61,270 nt of DNA from Thermoplasmatota archaeon. Its GTDB lineage: Archaea > Thermoplasmatota > E2 > UBA202 > JdFR-43. This document shows positions 44,911 through 52,325 of the stretch, in pieces. Both the position numbers and the translations under genes were made by a program. A model generated the notes under the pieces. It had not been told where the DNA came from. It searched no databases and saw only the letters and a list, made by a program, of their open reading frames with translations. The stretch covers positions 1 to 61,270 of the forward strand of contig JAPDJT010000003.1 in the NCBI GenBank assembly GCA_029258955.1, written 5' to 3'. Positions within the stretch are counted from its first letter, which is position 1. Each line of letters begins with the position of its first letter.

Positions 44911-46698
44911 TTGTTTAATTTAAAAAAAACAAAATATAAAAACACTTTCAGAATAAAAAAATTTTCCTTAAATAGGCTTATTTTCTTTAAAAAAAACTAC
45001 ATTCTTTTTGCTTTTCTTACTGGTTTAGGAGCTGGCATATTTGCTGTTCTTTTTATGAATTTATTAAATCTTATTAATTATTTAGTTCTTCAAAATATTG
45101 TAGAATATATTCAACCAAGACCAGCTGGAGAAGGCGGAATAAGTGAAACATACACTTTGGTTTTCAAAAAACCTTATTTACTTCCTTTAACAGTAGGATT
45201 AGGAGGTTTAATTTCTGCGATTTTAGTTTATCTTTTTTCTCCAGAATCAGCAGGTGTAGGAACTGATTCTGCAATAAATGCTTATCATACTCAAAAAAGG
45301 CTTTCTATAAAAAGTTCCATAGTTAAACTTATTACTTCTGCTATTACCATAGGAACAGGTGGTGTTTCAGGAAGAGAAGGACCTATTGCATTAATTGGAG
45401 CAGGTATAGGTTCTACTATTGTTAATTTTTTTAAATTAGAAAAAAGAGAAAGAAAACTTTTTTTAGCTGTGGGACTTGGAGCAGGAATAGCTGCTATATT
45501 TAAAGCTCCTCTTGCAGGTGCTATTATAAGTGGTGAAGTATTTTTTAAAAAAGATTTTGATATAGAATCAACGGTTTTAAGTTTTATTGCATCAATCACT
45601 TCTTATACAGTTTATTGCCTGTTTTTTGGATTTCAACCAATCTTTCTAACAAACATTCCAACTTATATTGAGGTTTCTCATCTATTCTTTTATATAGGAC
45701 TTGGAATCTTTTGTGCTTTAATTACAAGAGTATATGTTTTCTTTTTTCATAAAATAACAGAAATTTTTAATAATTTAAAATTACCTTTTTATTTTAAACC
45801 TCTTTTAGGTGGTCTTATGTCAGGAACAATCGGAGCTTTTATTCCTATAGCTATTGGTAATGGATACGGTTGGCTACAGCTAATAATGGATGGAAAGATC
45901 ACAGATCCTTATTTTATTGCTTCAGGTATAATAGGAGTAATCTTAGGAGTCTCTTTTACTCTTGGATCAGGAGGATCAGGAGGTGTTTTTGGTCCTTCTG
46001 TAATGATAGGAGGACTTGCAGGAGCTCTATTTTCTATATTACTTAATACATTTTTTAATTTAAATTTAAATGTAACTTCTTTTATGATAGTGGGAATGGT
46101 ATCACTTTTTGGAAGTGCTGCTAAAGCTCCACTTTCTACTCTTATCCTTGTTGCTGAAATGACAGGAGGATATAGTCTTCTTTTACCTGCTATGATATCT
46201 GTTTTTACAGCTTATTTTCTTAGTGGTAAAAGAAGTATCTTTCCAAGCCAAGTTGATACAAAATTTGATTCTCCAGCTTATAAAGATGAACTTGGAGTTT
46301 ATATTCTTGAAAAACTTAAAGTTAAAGATTATATGAAAAATCCCATCACTATTACACCTGAAGCCTCTCTTAATGATGCTTTTAATCTAATGAAAAAAAA
46401 ATTTATATTTGGATTACCTGTAGTAAAAAATGAAGAATTAGTAGGAATTATTACTAAAACTGATTTATTAGAAATTCCAGTTAAAGAAAGAGAAAAAAAG
46501 AAAGTCCAAGATATTATGAGTAAAAATTTGATTACAGTAAGAAAATCAGATACTTTAGCATATGCTTTAGAAATGATGATTAATTATGGTATAGGTAGGC
46601 TTCCTGTAGTTAAAGAGGAAGACAAAAAAAAATTAATAGGAATTATTGAAAGAACTGATATAGGAAAGGCATTAAGAGAACATTTAGGAATAAGTTAA
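44911..46698 (+). CDS. ClC-family chloride channel/transporter with CBS domains
   Basis: 595 aa with TTG start. The membrane part (about 30-450) has the ion-selectivity segments GTGGVSGREGP, including the gating glutamate, and GSGGSGGVFGPSVMIGG. The C-terminus holds two CBS domains (about 465-590) with DYMKNPITITPEASL and DIMSKNLITVRKSD that may bind nucleotides. It is 3 nt from the longest possible nadK start on the other strand and convergent with the GGDEF gene, overlapping by 4 nt. Confidence 0.92.
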   Translation: MFNLKKTKYKNTFRIKKFSLNRLIFFKKNYILFAFLTGLGAGIFAVLFMNLLNLINYLVLQNIVEYIQPRPAGEGGISETYTLVFKKPYLLPLTVGLGGLISAILVYLFSPESAGVGTDSAINAYHTQKRLSIKSSIVKLITSAITIGTGGVSGREGPIALIGAGIGSTIVNFFKLEKRERKLFLAVGLGAGIAAIFKAPLAGAIISGEVFFKKDFDIESTVLSFIASITSYTVYCLFFGFQPIFLTNIPTYIEVSHLFFYIGLGIFCALITRVYVFFFHKITEIFNNLKLPFYFKPLLGGLMSGTIGAFIPIAIGNGYGWLQLIMDGKITDPYFIASGIIGVILGVSFTLGSGGSGGVFGPSVMIGGLAGALFSILLNTFFNLNLNVTSFMIVGMVSLFGSAAKAPLSTLILVAEMTGGYSLLLPAMISVFTAYFLSGKRSIFPSQVDTKFDSPAYKDELGVYILEKLKVKDYMKNPITITPEASLNDAFNLMKKKFIFGLPVVKNEELVGIITKTDLLEIPVKEREKKKVQDIMSKNLITVRKSDTLAYALEMMINYGIGRLPVVKEEDKKKLIGIIERTDIGKALREHLGIS

Positions 46699-48158
46699 TC
46701 TTTATAAACTATTAAATTTTTTGTCTCTTTAGCTTTTAATAATCTTCTATCTGCTTTATCTATTATTTCTGTTCTTGTTCTTCCATCAATAGGATAAGAA
46801 GCAATTCCTATACTTATAGTAATTCCTTTATCTTCCATTCTTTCTTTTATAGCATTCTTCAACCTTTCTGAGACTTTTATAGCCTCTTCCAATGAAGTAT
46901 TAGGCATAATAATAGCAAATTCATCTCCACCATATCGAAAAACTAAATCTGTTTTTCTTATATTTTCTTTCATAATTATAGCTACTTCTCTTAAACAATT
47001 ATCTCCTTCGATATGTCCATAAGAGTCATTATATCTTTTAAAATCATCAAGATCACAAAGACATACGCAAAATCCTCCACCATATCTTTCTCGATATTTT
47101 ATTTCTTCATCTATTTTTTCATCAAAATATCTACGATTATACACTTCAGTTAAATGATTATAAAATGGAGAATAAAGATAAGATATTGCAATTATACTTG
47201 AAATTTGTGACACCAAAGTTTCTAAAACCATTTTTTCCCATTCTCCATAGGTATTGGGTTTAACTGAAGAGAGATTAATTGTTCCAAAAACTTTTCCTTT
47301 ATATATAAGAGGAACATGAAGAGTTGATCTTATCCCTTGTTTAACTTTTTTTTCTTCAAGAGGAAATTCTTTTTCTTTAATTAAATCCTTCCTTACAAGT
47401 GTTTTTTTATTTTTTATCACCCATTGAGAAGCTGTATATTTAAGAGGAATGCTTGTCCCTTCGAATCTTCCAGTTCTAATAACTTCTGAAACTGCTGCAT
47501 ATTTTATATTTTTACCTTCTACAATTCCGATACTTAATCTTTCAAAAGGAACATATTTTTTTAATTCTTCAGCAAATTTTTTAAAAACCGAATTAATATT
47601 AATATCTGAATGAACAATTTGAGCAAGTTTATTAACTGTTTTAAAAAGTTCTGCCTGTTTTTTTGTCTCATCATAAAAAAGAAAAGACCTTAAAGGAATT
47701 GAAATCTGAGAAGCAATAAGTTTTAAAAGTTCTATATCCTTTTCAGTATAAGCATTTGGTTTATCTGAAGCTATAACCCATATTGCAAAAACTTTACCTT
47801 TAAATAAAAGTGGAATACGCACTATTGATCTTATACCTGTTTGATAGTGATATTTATCTGTCCAAAATTTTTGTTCTTTAGAAAGGTCTTTTTCATAAAG
47901 AATAGAAGCTGTTTTAATTACATGCTCACTTGCTGTTCCTTCTAAAGGTATAATTTCTCCTTCTTTAAAATAAGAAGGAATTTTTGAACTTACTGCAGAG
48001 ATATAAATTTTATCCTCTTTTATTATACCCAGACTCATCCACTCCATAGGAACCCTTTTAGATAATATCTCAACTATTTTATTTCCTACATCTGAAAAAC
48101 TTTGAGCAGTAATTATAGTAGCATTAAGTTCATAAACTAATTTTAAAATCTCATCCAT
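46695..48158 (-). CDS. GAF-GAF-GGDEF diguanylate cyclase
   Basis: 487 aa soluble protein. Two GAF sensor domains (about 15-165 and 185-320) are alike: each has a G-T-A/S-x-W/H-V-I segment, and each is followed by R-S-I/T-x-x-V/H-P-L. The C-terminal domain has YNRRYFDE and GGDEF, with an RKTD inhibitory site five residues before. It makes c-di-GMP in response to a bound small ligand or redox signal. A likely receiver is the PilZ protein at 32433. Confidence 0.9.
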   Translation of the reverse strand: MDEILKLVYELNATIITAQSFSDVGNKIVEILSKRVPMEWMSLGIIKEDKIYISAVSSKIPSYFKEGEIIPLEGTASEHVIKTASILYEKDLSKEQKFWTDKYHYQTGIRSIVRIPLLFKGKVFAIWVIASDKPNAYTEKDIELLKLIASQISIPLRSFLFYDETKKQAELFKTVNKLAQIVHSDININSVFKKFAEELKKYVPFERLSIGIVEGKNIKYAAVSEVIRTGRFEGTSIPLKYTASQWVIKNKKTLVRKDLIKEKEFPLEEKKVKQGIRSTLHVPLIYKGKVFGTINLSSVKPNTYGEWEKMVLETLVSQISSIIAISYLYSPFYNHLTEVYNRRYFDEKIDEEIKYRERYGGGFCVCLCDLDDFKRYNDSYGHIEGDNCLREVAIIMKENIRKTDLVFRYGGDEFAIIMPNTSLEEAIKVSERLKNAIKERMEDKGITISIGIASYPIDGRTRTEIIDKADRRLLKAKETKNLIVYKD

Positions 48159-48306
48159 TATAATCCTTTTTAATTTTTTAATCTTTTTTATTAATATCGA
48201 ATATTTTAAATTATTAATTAAAAAAATTAAAATCTATAGTAATAGCAAAATAAAAATTGTCAATTTTTTCTTTATATAAAAATAACTTCTAAAAATTTAA
48301 ACTACC

Positions 48307-48361
48307 TTGACAATAAAAATAAATATATTATTATTTAGATTGAAAATGAAAATGTTTCTCA
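48307..48361 (+). promoter_or_regulatory. Promoter with Fur-like inverted repeat
   Basis: TTGACA (48307-48312) and TATTAT (48329-48334) are 16 nt apart. The inverted repeat TGAAAATGTTTCTCA (48347-48361) sits just after the expected transcription start. It has the 7-1-7 symmetry and TGA...TCA ends of Fur/PerR-family boxes, with a further GAAAAT repeat to its left. It precedes the DUF5320/NifX/MinD gene cluster, so metal- or peroxide-dependent repression is likely. Confidence 0.55.
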
Positions 48362-48390
48362 TTATTAAATTTTAAAAGGGGGTGAAAAAT

Positions 48391-48636
48391 ATGCCTTGGG
48401 TTATACCATGGTTTGGTTGGGGAAGAGGTAGAGGTTGGAGATGGCGTTGGTGGTGGTTTGGAGGACCTGGTAGAGGTTGGGGATGGAGATGGTGGTGGTT
48501 ATGGTGGGAATTAGCTTATCTTGGAGAGCCATATTTAGGAATAGAAAAAGACATTCTTAAAGATGAGGCAGAGTTTCTTAAAAGAAGACTTTCAGCAATT
48601 GAAAAAAGATTGGCTCAGTTAGAAAAATCAGATTAA
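48391..48636 (+). CDS. Trp/Arg/Gly-rich small protein with C-terminal coiled coil (DUF5320-related)
   Basis: 81 aa from ATG 48391, which follows a strong AAAGGGGGTG site; a GTG at 48382 would overlap that site. The first 39 residues hold 15 tryptophans in W-G-R/W-R-W runs such as RGWRWRWWWFGG. The C-terminal half is a heptad helix (KDEAEFLKRRLSAIEKRL). That helix is nearly the same as in the next gene, so the two are related although this one lacks the GDRTGPxGxGP motif. Function unknown; first gene of the cluster. Confidence 0.75.
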   Translation: MPWVIPWFGWGRGRGWRWRWWWFGGPGRGWGWRWWWLWWELAYLGEPYLGIEKDILKDEAEFLKRRLSAIEKRLAQLEKSD

Positions 48637-48663
48637 AAAATTTTAAAAGGAGGTGGAAAAAAT

Positions 48664-48957
48664 ATGCCTTGGGGAGATAGAACTGGTCCCTTAGGATTGG
48701 GACCAAGAACAGGAAGAGGTTTAGGCTTTTGTAGTGGATTTAGTAGCCCTGGTTTTACTAAAGGTCCTGGTTGGGGATTTGGTAGAGGCTGGGGCAGAGG
48801 ATGGAGATGGTTTTGGGCAATGGGTTATTTCCCAGAAGAAGTTATTTTTTCAATTGATGATAAAGAACTTCTTAAAGAAGAAGCAGAATCCTTAAAAAGA
48901 AGACTTGCTGCAATTGAAAAGAGATTAGCTGAATTAGAAAAAACAGAACAAAAATAA
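48664..48957 (+). CDS. DUF5320 family protein with coiled coil
   Basis: 97 aa (start codon ATG at 48664). It has the DUF5320 signature MPWGDRTGPLGLGPRTGRG, one Cys in LGFCSGF, a Gly/Trp/Arg stretch, then a coiled coil KEEAESLKRRLAAIEKRL. AAGGAGGTG stands before the ATG. The family is typically encoded beside NifX-like and MinD-like genes, as here; no biochemical role is known to me. The first 47 residues are identical to the protein at 49245. Confidence 0.85.
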   Translation: MPWGDRTGPLGLGPRTGRGLGFCSGFSSPGFTKGPGWGFGRGWGRGWRWFWAMGYFPEEVIFSIDDKELLKEEAESLKRRLAAIEKRLAELEKTEQK

Positions 48958-48967
48958 TGAGGTAAAA

Positions 48968-49219
48968 ATGCCTATTTATGAATATAAATGCCTTGAGTGT
49001 GGGAAAATAAGTGAATATTTTGTTAATCTAAATTCACAAGAAAAAGTAGTATGTAAGTATTGTGGTAGTGAAAATGTAAAAAAAGTATTTTCTTCTGTAG
49101 TAACTGTAATAAATAGTGAAGACTTTATCAATCGAAGAAAAGGAAAAACTTGTTGTGGAAGAGAAGAAAGATGTAGCACTCCTCCATGTGCAGAAGATGG
49201 AGTTTGTAAAAGATTTTAA
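48968..49219 (+). CDS. FmdB-like zinc ribbon protein
   Basis: 83 aa. The start MPIYEYKCLECGK and the second pair VVCKYCGS form a CxxC-CxxC zinc ribbon of the FmdB regulatory-protein family. A C-terminal tail with CCGREERC, PPC and VCK adds five more cysteines, an unusual density. It could be a small regulator or metal carrier of the cluster. It lies between two DUF5320 genes. Confidence 0.8.
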   Translation: MPIYEYKCLECGKISEYFVNLNSQEKVVCKYCGSENVKKVFSSVVTVINSEDFINRRKGKTCCGREERCSTPPCAEDGVCKRF

Positions 49220-49244
49220 AAATTTTAAAAGGAGGTGAGAAGAT

Positions 49245-49484
49245 ATGCCTTGGGGAGATAGAACTGGTCCCTTAGGATTAGGACCAAGAACAGGAAGAGG
49301 TCTGGGCTTTTGTAGTGGATTTAGTAGTCCTGGTTTTACTAAAGGCCCTGGTTGGGGATTTGGTAGAGGCTGGGGTAGAGGATGGTGGGGATTTGGTAGA
49401 GGCTGGGGTAGAGGATTTGGTAGAGGCAGAAGAGGATTTGGTTTTGGTAGAGGAATGGCTTGGAGAAGAGGCTGGGGTTGGTGA
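49245..49484 (+). CDS. DUF5320 family protein, short form
   Basis: 79 aa. Residues 1-47 are identical to the protein at 48664. The coiled coil is replaced by a tail of repeats GFGRGWGRG, GFGRGRRG and GFGRGMAW rich in Gly, Arg, Phe and Trp. AAAGGAGGTG precedes the ATG. The coding sequences differ at 6 bases in the shared 47 codons, all silent. Confidence 0.82.
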   Translation: MPWGDRTGPLGLGPRTGRGLGFCSGFSSPGFTKGPGWGFGRGWGRGWWGFGRGWGRGFGRGRRGFGFGRGMAWRRGWGW

Positions 49485-49510
49485 TAAAATAAACTAAAAA
49501 GGAGAAATTT

Positions 49511-49684
49511 ATGTTTAAAAACAATTATTGCCCAGGTGGTGGAAGAGGAGGCGGTTGTGGAAAAGGAGGTGGTTGCGGAAAAGGTAAAGGAGGTGGTAGA
49601 GGTAAAGGAAGAGGTGGTAAAGGAAAGGGCTGTGGTAGAGGACAAGGAAGAGGTGGAAGAAAAGGAAATGAAGGAAGTAAATAA
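49511..49684 (+). CDS. 57-residue Gly/Lys/Arg/Cys low-complexity protein
   Basis: The frame starts at ATG 49511 after AAAAGGAG and ends at TAA 49682-49684. It has 28 Gly, 4 Cys (7, 16, 22, 41) and alternating basic residues, with repeats GGGCGKGGGCGKGKGGG. Composition suggests an unfolded, strongly basic protein that could bind nucleic acid, or a metal through its cysteines. No family recognised. It lies in register with its neighbours, with its own ribosome binding site, and overlaps the next gene by 17 nt. An overlapping Val/Glu-rich frame here is an artefact. Confidence 0.65.
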   Translation: MFKNNYCPGGGRGGGCGKGGGCGKGKGGGRGKGRGGKGKGCGRGQGRGGRKGNEGSK

Positions 49685-49934
49685 TAATCAAAAATTAAGT
49701 AAAAGTAAAAATACAGGACAATTAGCTAATGCTATAGGTGCAAAATTAGTAAAAGCTAACTTAGGATATATGGTTTGTTTAGTAGGAATTGCTGCAATTT
49801 CTCAAGCTAAAAATTGTGCAAAAAAAATTTTAGAAAAAGCTGGAATTAAAAAAGTTCCAGGTAGTATAGATTTTACTCCTCAAGAAATAGAAATTGTTGA
49901 AAAATTTATTACCGAAAATTTAAATCCAATTTAA
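49668..49934 (+). CDS. Shortened DGC-domain-like protein
   Basis: 88 aa from ATG 49668, which follows AAAAGGA. GQLANAIGAKLVKANLGYMV, then CLVGIAA, then NCAKKILEKAGI match the DGC-domain (putative zinc-binding) family in order. The usual first cysteine (C-S-G-A-S) is replaced by SKSKNT. The central stretch with the D-G-C motif is missing between GIAA and NCAKK. The frame can be extended upstream through the 57-residue gene but that part is not conserved-looking. Identity is moderate; function unknown. Confidence 0.6.
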   Translation: MKEVNNNQKLSKSKNTGQLANAIGAKLVKANLGYMVCLVGIAAISQAKNCAKKILEKAGIKKVPGSIDFTPQEIEIVEKFITENLNPI

Positions 49935-49961
49935 AAATTTAATCTTACTGGGAGGTTTTAT

Positions 49962-50330
49962 ATGCGTATAGCTATAGCTTCAGAGGAAGATTTTGTTTCT
50001 GCTCATTTTGGCAGATGTCCTCATTTTTTAATTGTAGATATTGATGAAACAGGTAATGTTATAAAACAGGAATTGGTTGAAAATCCAGGTTTTACTAATC
50101 ATCAACCTGGATTGGTCCCAAAATTTTTGCAAAGTATAGGAGTTGATTGTGTTATTGTAGGAGGAATGGGACCAAAAGCTATTATGATGTTTGAGTCTAT
50201 GGGAATTCAAGTTATTTTAGGGGTAACAGGAAAAGTTAAAGATGCATTAAATGCTTTCTTAGCTGGAACTCTAAAAGGTGGAGAAAGTCTTTGCGATCAT
50301 CCCCATAGACACAGACACGGATATCATTAA
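49962..50330 (+). CDS. NifX/NifB-C domain protein with His-rich tail
   Basis: 122 aa RNase H-like fold protein of the dinitrogenase iron-molybdenum cofactor family. Typical segments are IASEEDFVSAHFGRCPHF, GVDCVIVGGMGPKAI and GVTGKVKDAL. The end HPHRHRHGYH could bind a metal. Relatives include ORP of Desulfovibrio, which holds a Mo-Cu-S cluster. GGGAGG precedes the ATG. A second such gene follows. Confidence 0.85.
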   Translation: MRIAIASEEDFVSAHFGRCPHFLIVDIDETGNVIKQELVENPGFTNHQPGLVPKFLQSIGVDCVIVGGMGPKAIMMFESMGIQVILGVTGKVKDALNAFLAGTLKGGESLCDHPHRHRHGYH

Positions 50331-50355
50331 ATTTAAATTATTTAGGAGGTTAAAA

Positions 50356-50658
50356 ATGATAGTTTGTATTACAGCTACAGGTGATTCTCTTGATTCTGAA
50401 ATTGATCCGAGATTTGGAAGATGTAATTATTTTATATTTTATGATACAGAAACTAAAAATTATGAAGTTTTCCCAAATAAATGGAGAGAAGCAATGGGTG
50501 GAGCAGGAAATCAGGCTGCACAATTTGTATTAGAAAAGGGGGCAAAAAAGGTGATAACTGGAAATTTAGGTCCTCGTGCTGAAGCAATTTTAAAATTAGC
50601 TGGTATCGAAGTTATTCTAACTTCTGGCAAGGTAAAAGATATTATAAATAACCTTTAG
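50356..50658 (+). CDS. NifX/ORP-like cofactor-binding protein
   Basis: 100 aa from ATG 50356 behind AGGAGGT; an in-frame upstream ATG at 50278 overlaps the previous gene and is unlikely. Motifs: VCITATGDSLDSEIDPRFGRC, GGAGNQAAQFVLEKG and VITGNLGPRAEAILK. This is the iron-molybdenum cofactor-binding fold. It most resembles ORP-type proteins of sulfate reducers, by memory of the family. Confidence 0.85.
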   Translation: MIVCITATGDSLDSEIDPRFGRCNYFIFYDTETKNYEVFPNKWREAMGGAGNQAAQFVLEKGAKKVITGNLGPRAEAILKLAGIEVILTSGKVKDIINNL

Positions 50659-50671
50659 AAAGGATTTTATT

Positions 50672-51478
50672 ATGAAAGAAAAACAATCTGAAACTGAAAA
50701 AATTCAAGAAAAATTTTCTAAAATTAAACAAAAAATTGTAGTATTGTCAGGAAAGGGAGGAGTTGGGAAAAGCACAGTTTCAACTAATCTTGCTGTAGGA
50801 TTATCTTTAAAAAATTATAAAGTTGGTCTTTTAGATGTTGATCTTCATGGACCAAATGTTCCTAATATGCTTGGTCTTAAAAACACATCTCCTAAAATTG
50901 CTCCAGAAGGAATTTATCCAGTGGAATATTCTAAAAATTTAAAAGTATTATCTATTGGATTTTTTGCTAAGGATGAAGATGCTATCATCTGGCGTGGTCC
51001 ACTAAAACATAAAGCTATACAGCAATTTTTAACTGATACAATTTGGGGTGAACTTGATTTTTTTATTGCTGATTGTCCACCAGGAACAGGGGATGAAATT
51101 CTTTCTATTTATCATGTTCTAAGTAAGGTAGATGGAGCTATTATAGTTGCAACTCCTCAAAATGTAGCTTTAGCAGATGTTAGAAGATCTATTAGATTTT
51201 GTAAAGAAACAAAAATTCCAATTATAGGAATAATTGAAAATATGAGCGGTTTTATTTGTCCTAAATGTGGAGCTAAAATTGATATTTTTAAAACTAATGG
51301 AGCAAAAAATTTAGCTAAACAATATAATATTCCGTTTTTAGGAAAAATCCCAATAGAGCCTACATTAGTTCAAGCTGGTGACGAAGGAAAACCCTATGTG
51401 AAATATTATCCTGAAAGTGAAACTGCTAAAGCTTTCTTTCAAATAATTGAAAATTTGGAAAATCAATTAATGAAATAA
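50672..51478 (+). CDS. Mrp/NBP35-family P-loop ATPase (Fe-S cluster carrier)
   Basis: 268 aa. Walker A is SGKGGVGKSTVSTNLA (deviant MinD type). LDVDLHGPNVPNMLGL and DCPPGTGDEILS are Mrp signatures. The C-terminal FICPKCG pair binds a bridging 4Fe-4S cluster. It would load or transfer clusters to the NifX-like proteins just upstream. It lies 13 nt after them and 10 nt before the MBL gene. Confidence 0.92.
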   Translation: MKEKQSETEKIQEKFSKIKQKIVVLSGKGGVGKSTVSTNLAVGLSLKNYKVGLLDVDLHGPNVPNMLGLKNTSPKIAPEGIYPVEYSKNLKVLSIGFFAKDEDAIIWRGPLKHKAIQQFLTDTIWGELDFFIADCPPGTGDEILSIYHVLSKVDGAIIVATPQNVALADVRRSIRFCKETKIPIIGIIENMSGFICPKCGAKIDIFKTNGAKNLAKQYNIPFLGKIPIEPTLVQAGDEGKPYVKYYPESETAKAFFQIIENLENQLMK

Positions 51479-51488
51479 CTGAAAAATT

Positions 51489-52316
51489 ATGAAAATTACA
51501 GTTTTGATAGAAAACTCAGTAGGTGTTTTAATTCCTATGGGTCTTTGTGGAGAACATGGTTTAAGTTTATGGATTGAGCATGAAGGATATAAAATTTTAT
51601 TTGATACTGGACAAACAGGAAGGGTTGTAGAAAATGCACTTCGTTTAGGTGTAAATTTAAAAGAAGCTGATGCTATTGTTTTAAGTCATGGGCATTATGA
51701 CCATACAGGTGGATTAAAGTCAGTTTTAGAATTTATAGGAAAACCTATTGATATATATGCTCATAAGGATGTTTTCAGCTTACATTATGCTTCTCCTATA
51801 GATCGTTATATCGGAATACCTTTTAGAAAAGAAGAATTAGAAGGACTTGGAGCTAATTTTAAATGGATAAAAGAACATACTGAAATATTTCCTAATATTT
51901 GGGTAAGTGGAGAAGTGCCAAGAAAAACAACTTTTGAAAAAATGGATGAAAGACTGTATATAAAAGAAGATGATAAAAAACTTCCAGATCCTATACTTGA
52001 TGATATGAGTCTATTTATAAAAACAAATAAGGGACTTGTTATAATTCTTGGATGTGCCCATTCTGGTATGGTAAATATTATAGAACATGCTAAAGATGTC
52101 ACTAAGGAAAACAAAATTTATGGAATTATTGGAGGAACTCATCTTGAACCTGCCTCAGGTAAACAAATTGAGGAAACACTTGTTTATTTAGCAAGACAAG
52201 ATTTTTCTATTCTTGCTGCAAATCATTGCACAGGACTTAAAGTGGCTTCAAAATTTAAAGAAATTTTTGGAAACAAATTTAGATTTGGTGCTACTGGTGA
52301 AGTTATAACTATTTAG
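51489..52316 (+). CDS. MBL-fold metallo-hydrolase
   Basis: 275 aa. The metal-binding HxHxDH is in LSHGHYDHTGGL. Later ligands are in GCAHSGMVN and AANHCTGLK. The group is the one often annotated as ribofuranosylaminobenzene-phosphate synthase-like, whose activity is uncertain. It recurs beside MinD/Mrp clusters in anaerobes, so it likely belongs to the same system. Confidence 0.82.
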   Translation: MKITVLIENSVGVLIPMGLCGEHGLSLWIEHEGYKILFDTGQTGRVVENALRLGVNLKEADAIVLSHGHYDHTGGLKSVLEFIGKPIDIYAHKDVFSLHYASPIDRYIGIPFRKEELEGLGANFKWIKEHTEIFPNIWVSGEVPRKTTFEKMDERLYIKEDDKKLPDPILDDMSLFIKTNKGLVIILGCAHSGMVNIIEHAKDVTKENKIYGIIGGTHLEPASGKQIEETLVYLARQDFSILAANHCTGLKVASKFKEIFGNKFRFGATGEVITI

Positions 52317-52325
52317 GAGTCTTAC

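Noticed and set aside
48390-49470. Repeat region that at first resembles a tandem-repeat array
   Set aside because: No constant spacer or repeat unit; the repeats are in-frame Gly-Arg-Trp codons of separate genes, so not CRISPR.
49034-49645. 203-residue minus-strand frame rich in Pro, Leu, Ser and Thr
   Set aside because: It is antisense to the DUF5320 genes and its repeats are the complement of Gly/Trp/Arg codons.
49536-49934. 132-residue frame starting with a Val/Glu-rich segment
   Set aside because: The first 44 codons run out of phase over the Gly-rich mini-gene; their composition is produced by the GGA/GGT repeats. Only the part from ATG 49668 looks like a real protein.
50278-50658. 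Longer start for the second NifX-like protein
   Set aside because: It would overlap the previous gene by 53 nt and the strong AGGAGGT site clearly points to ATG 50356.
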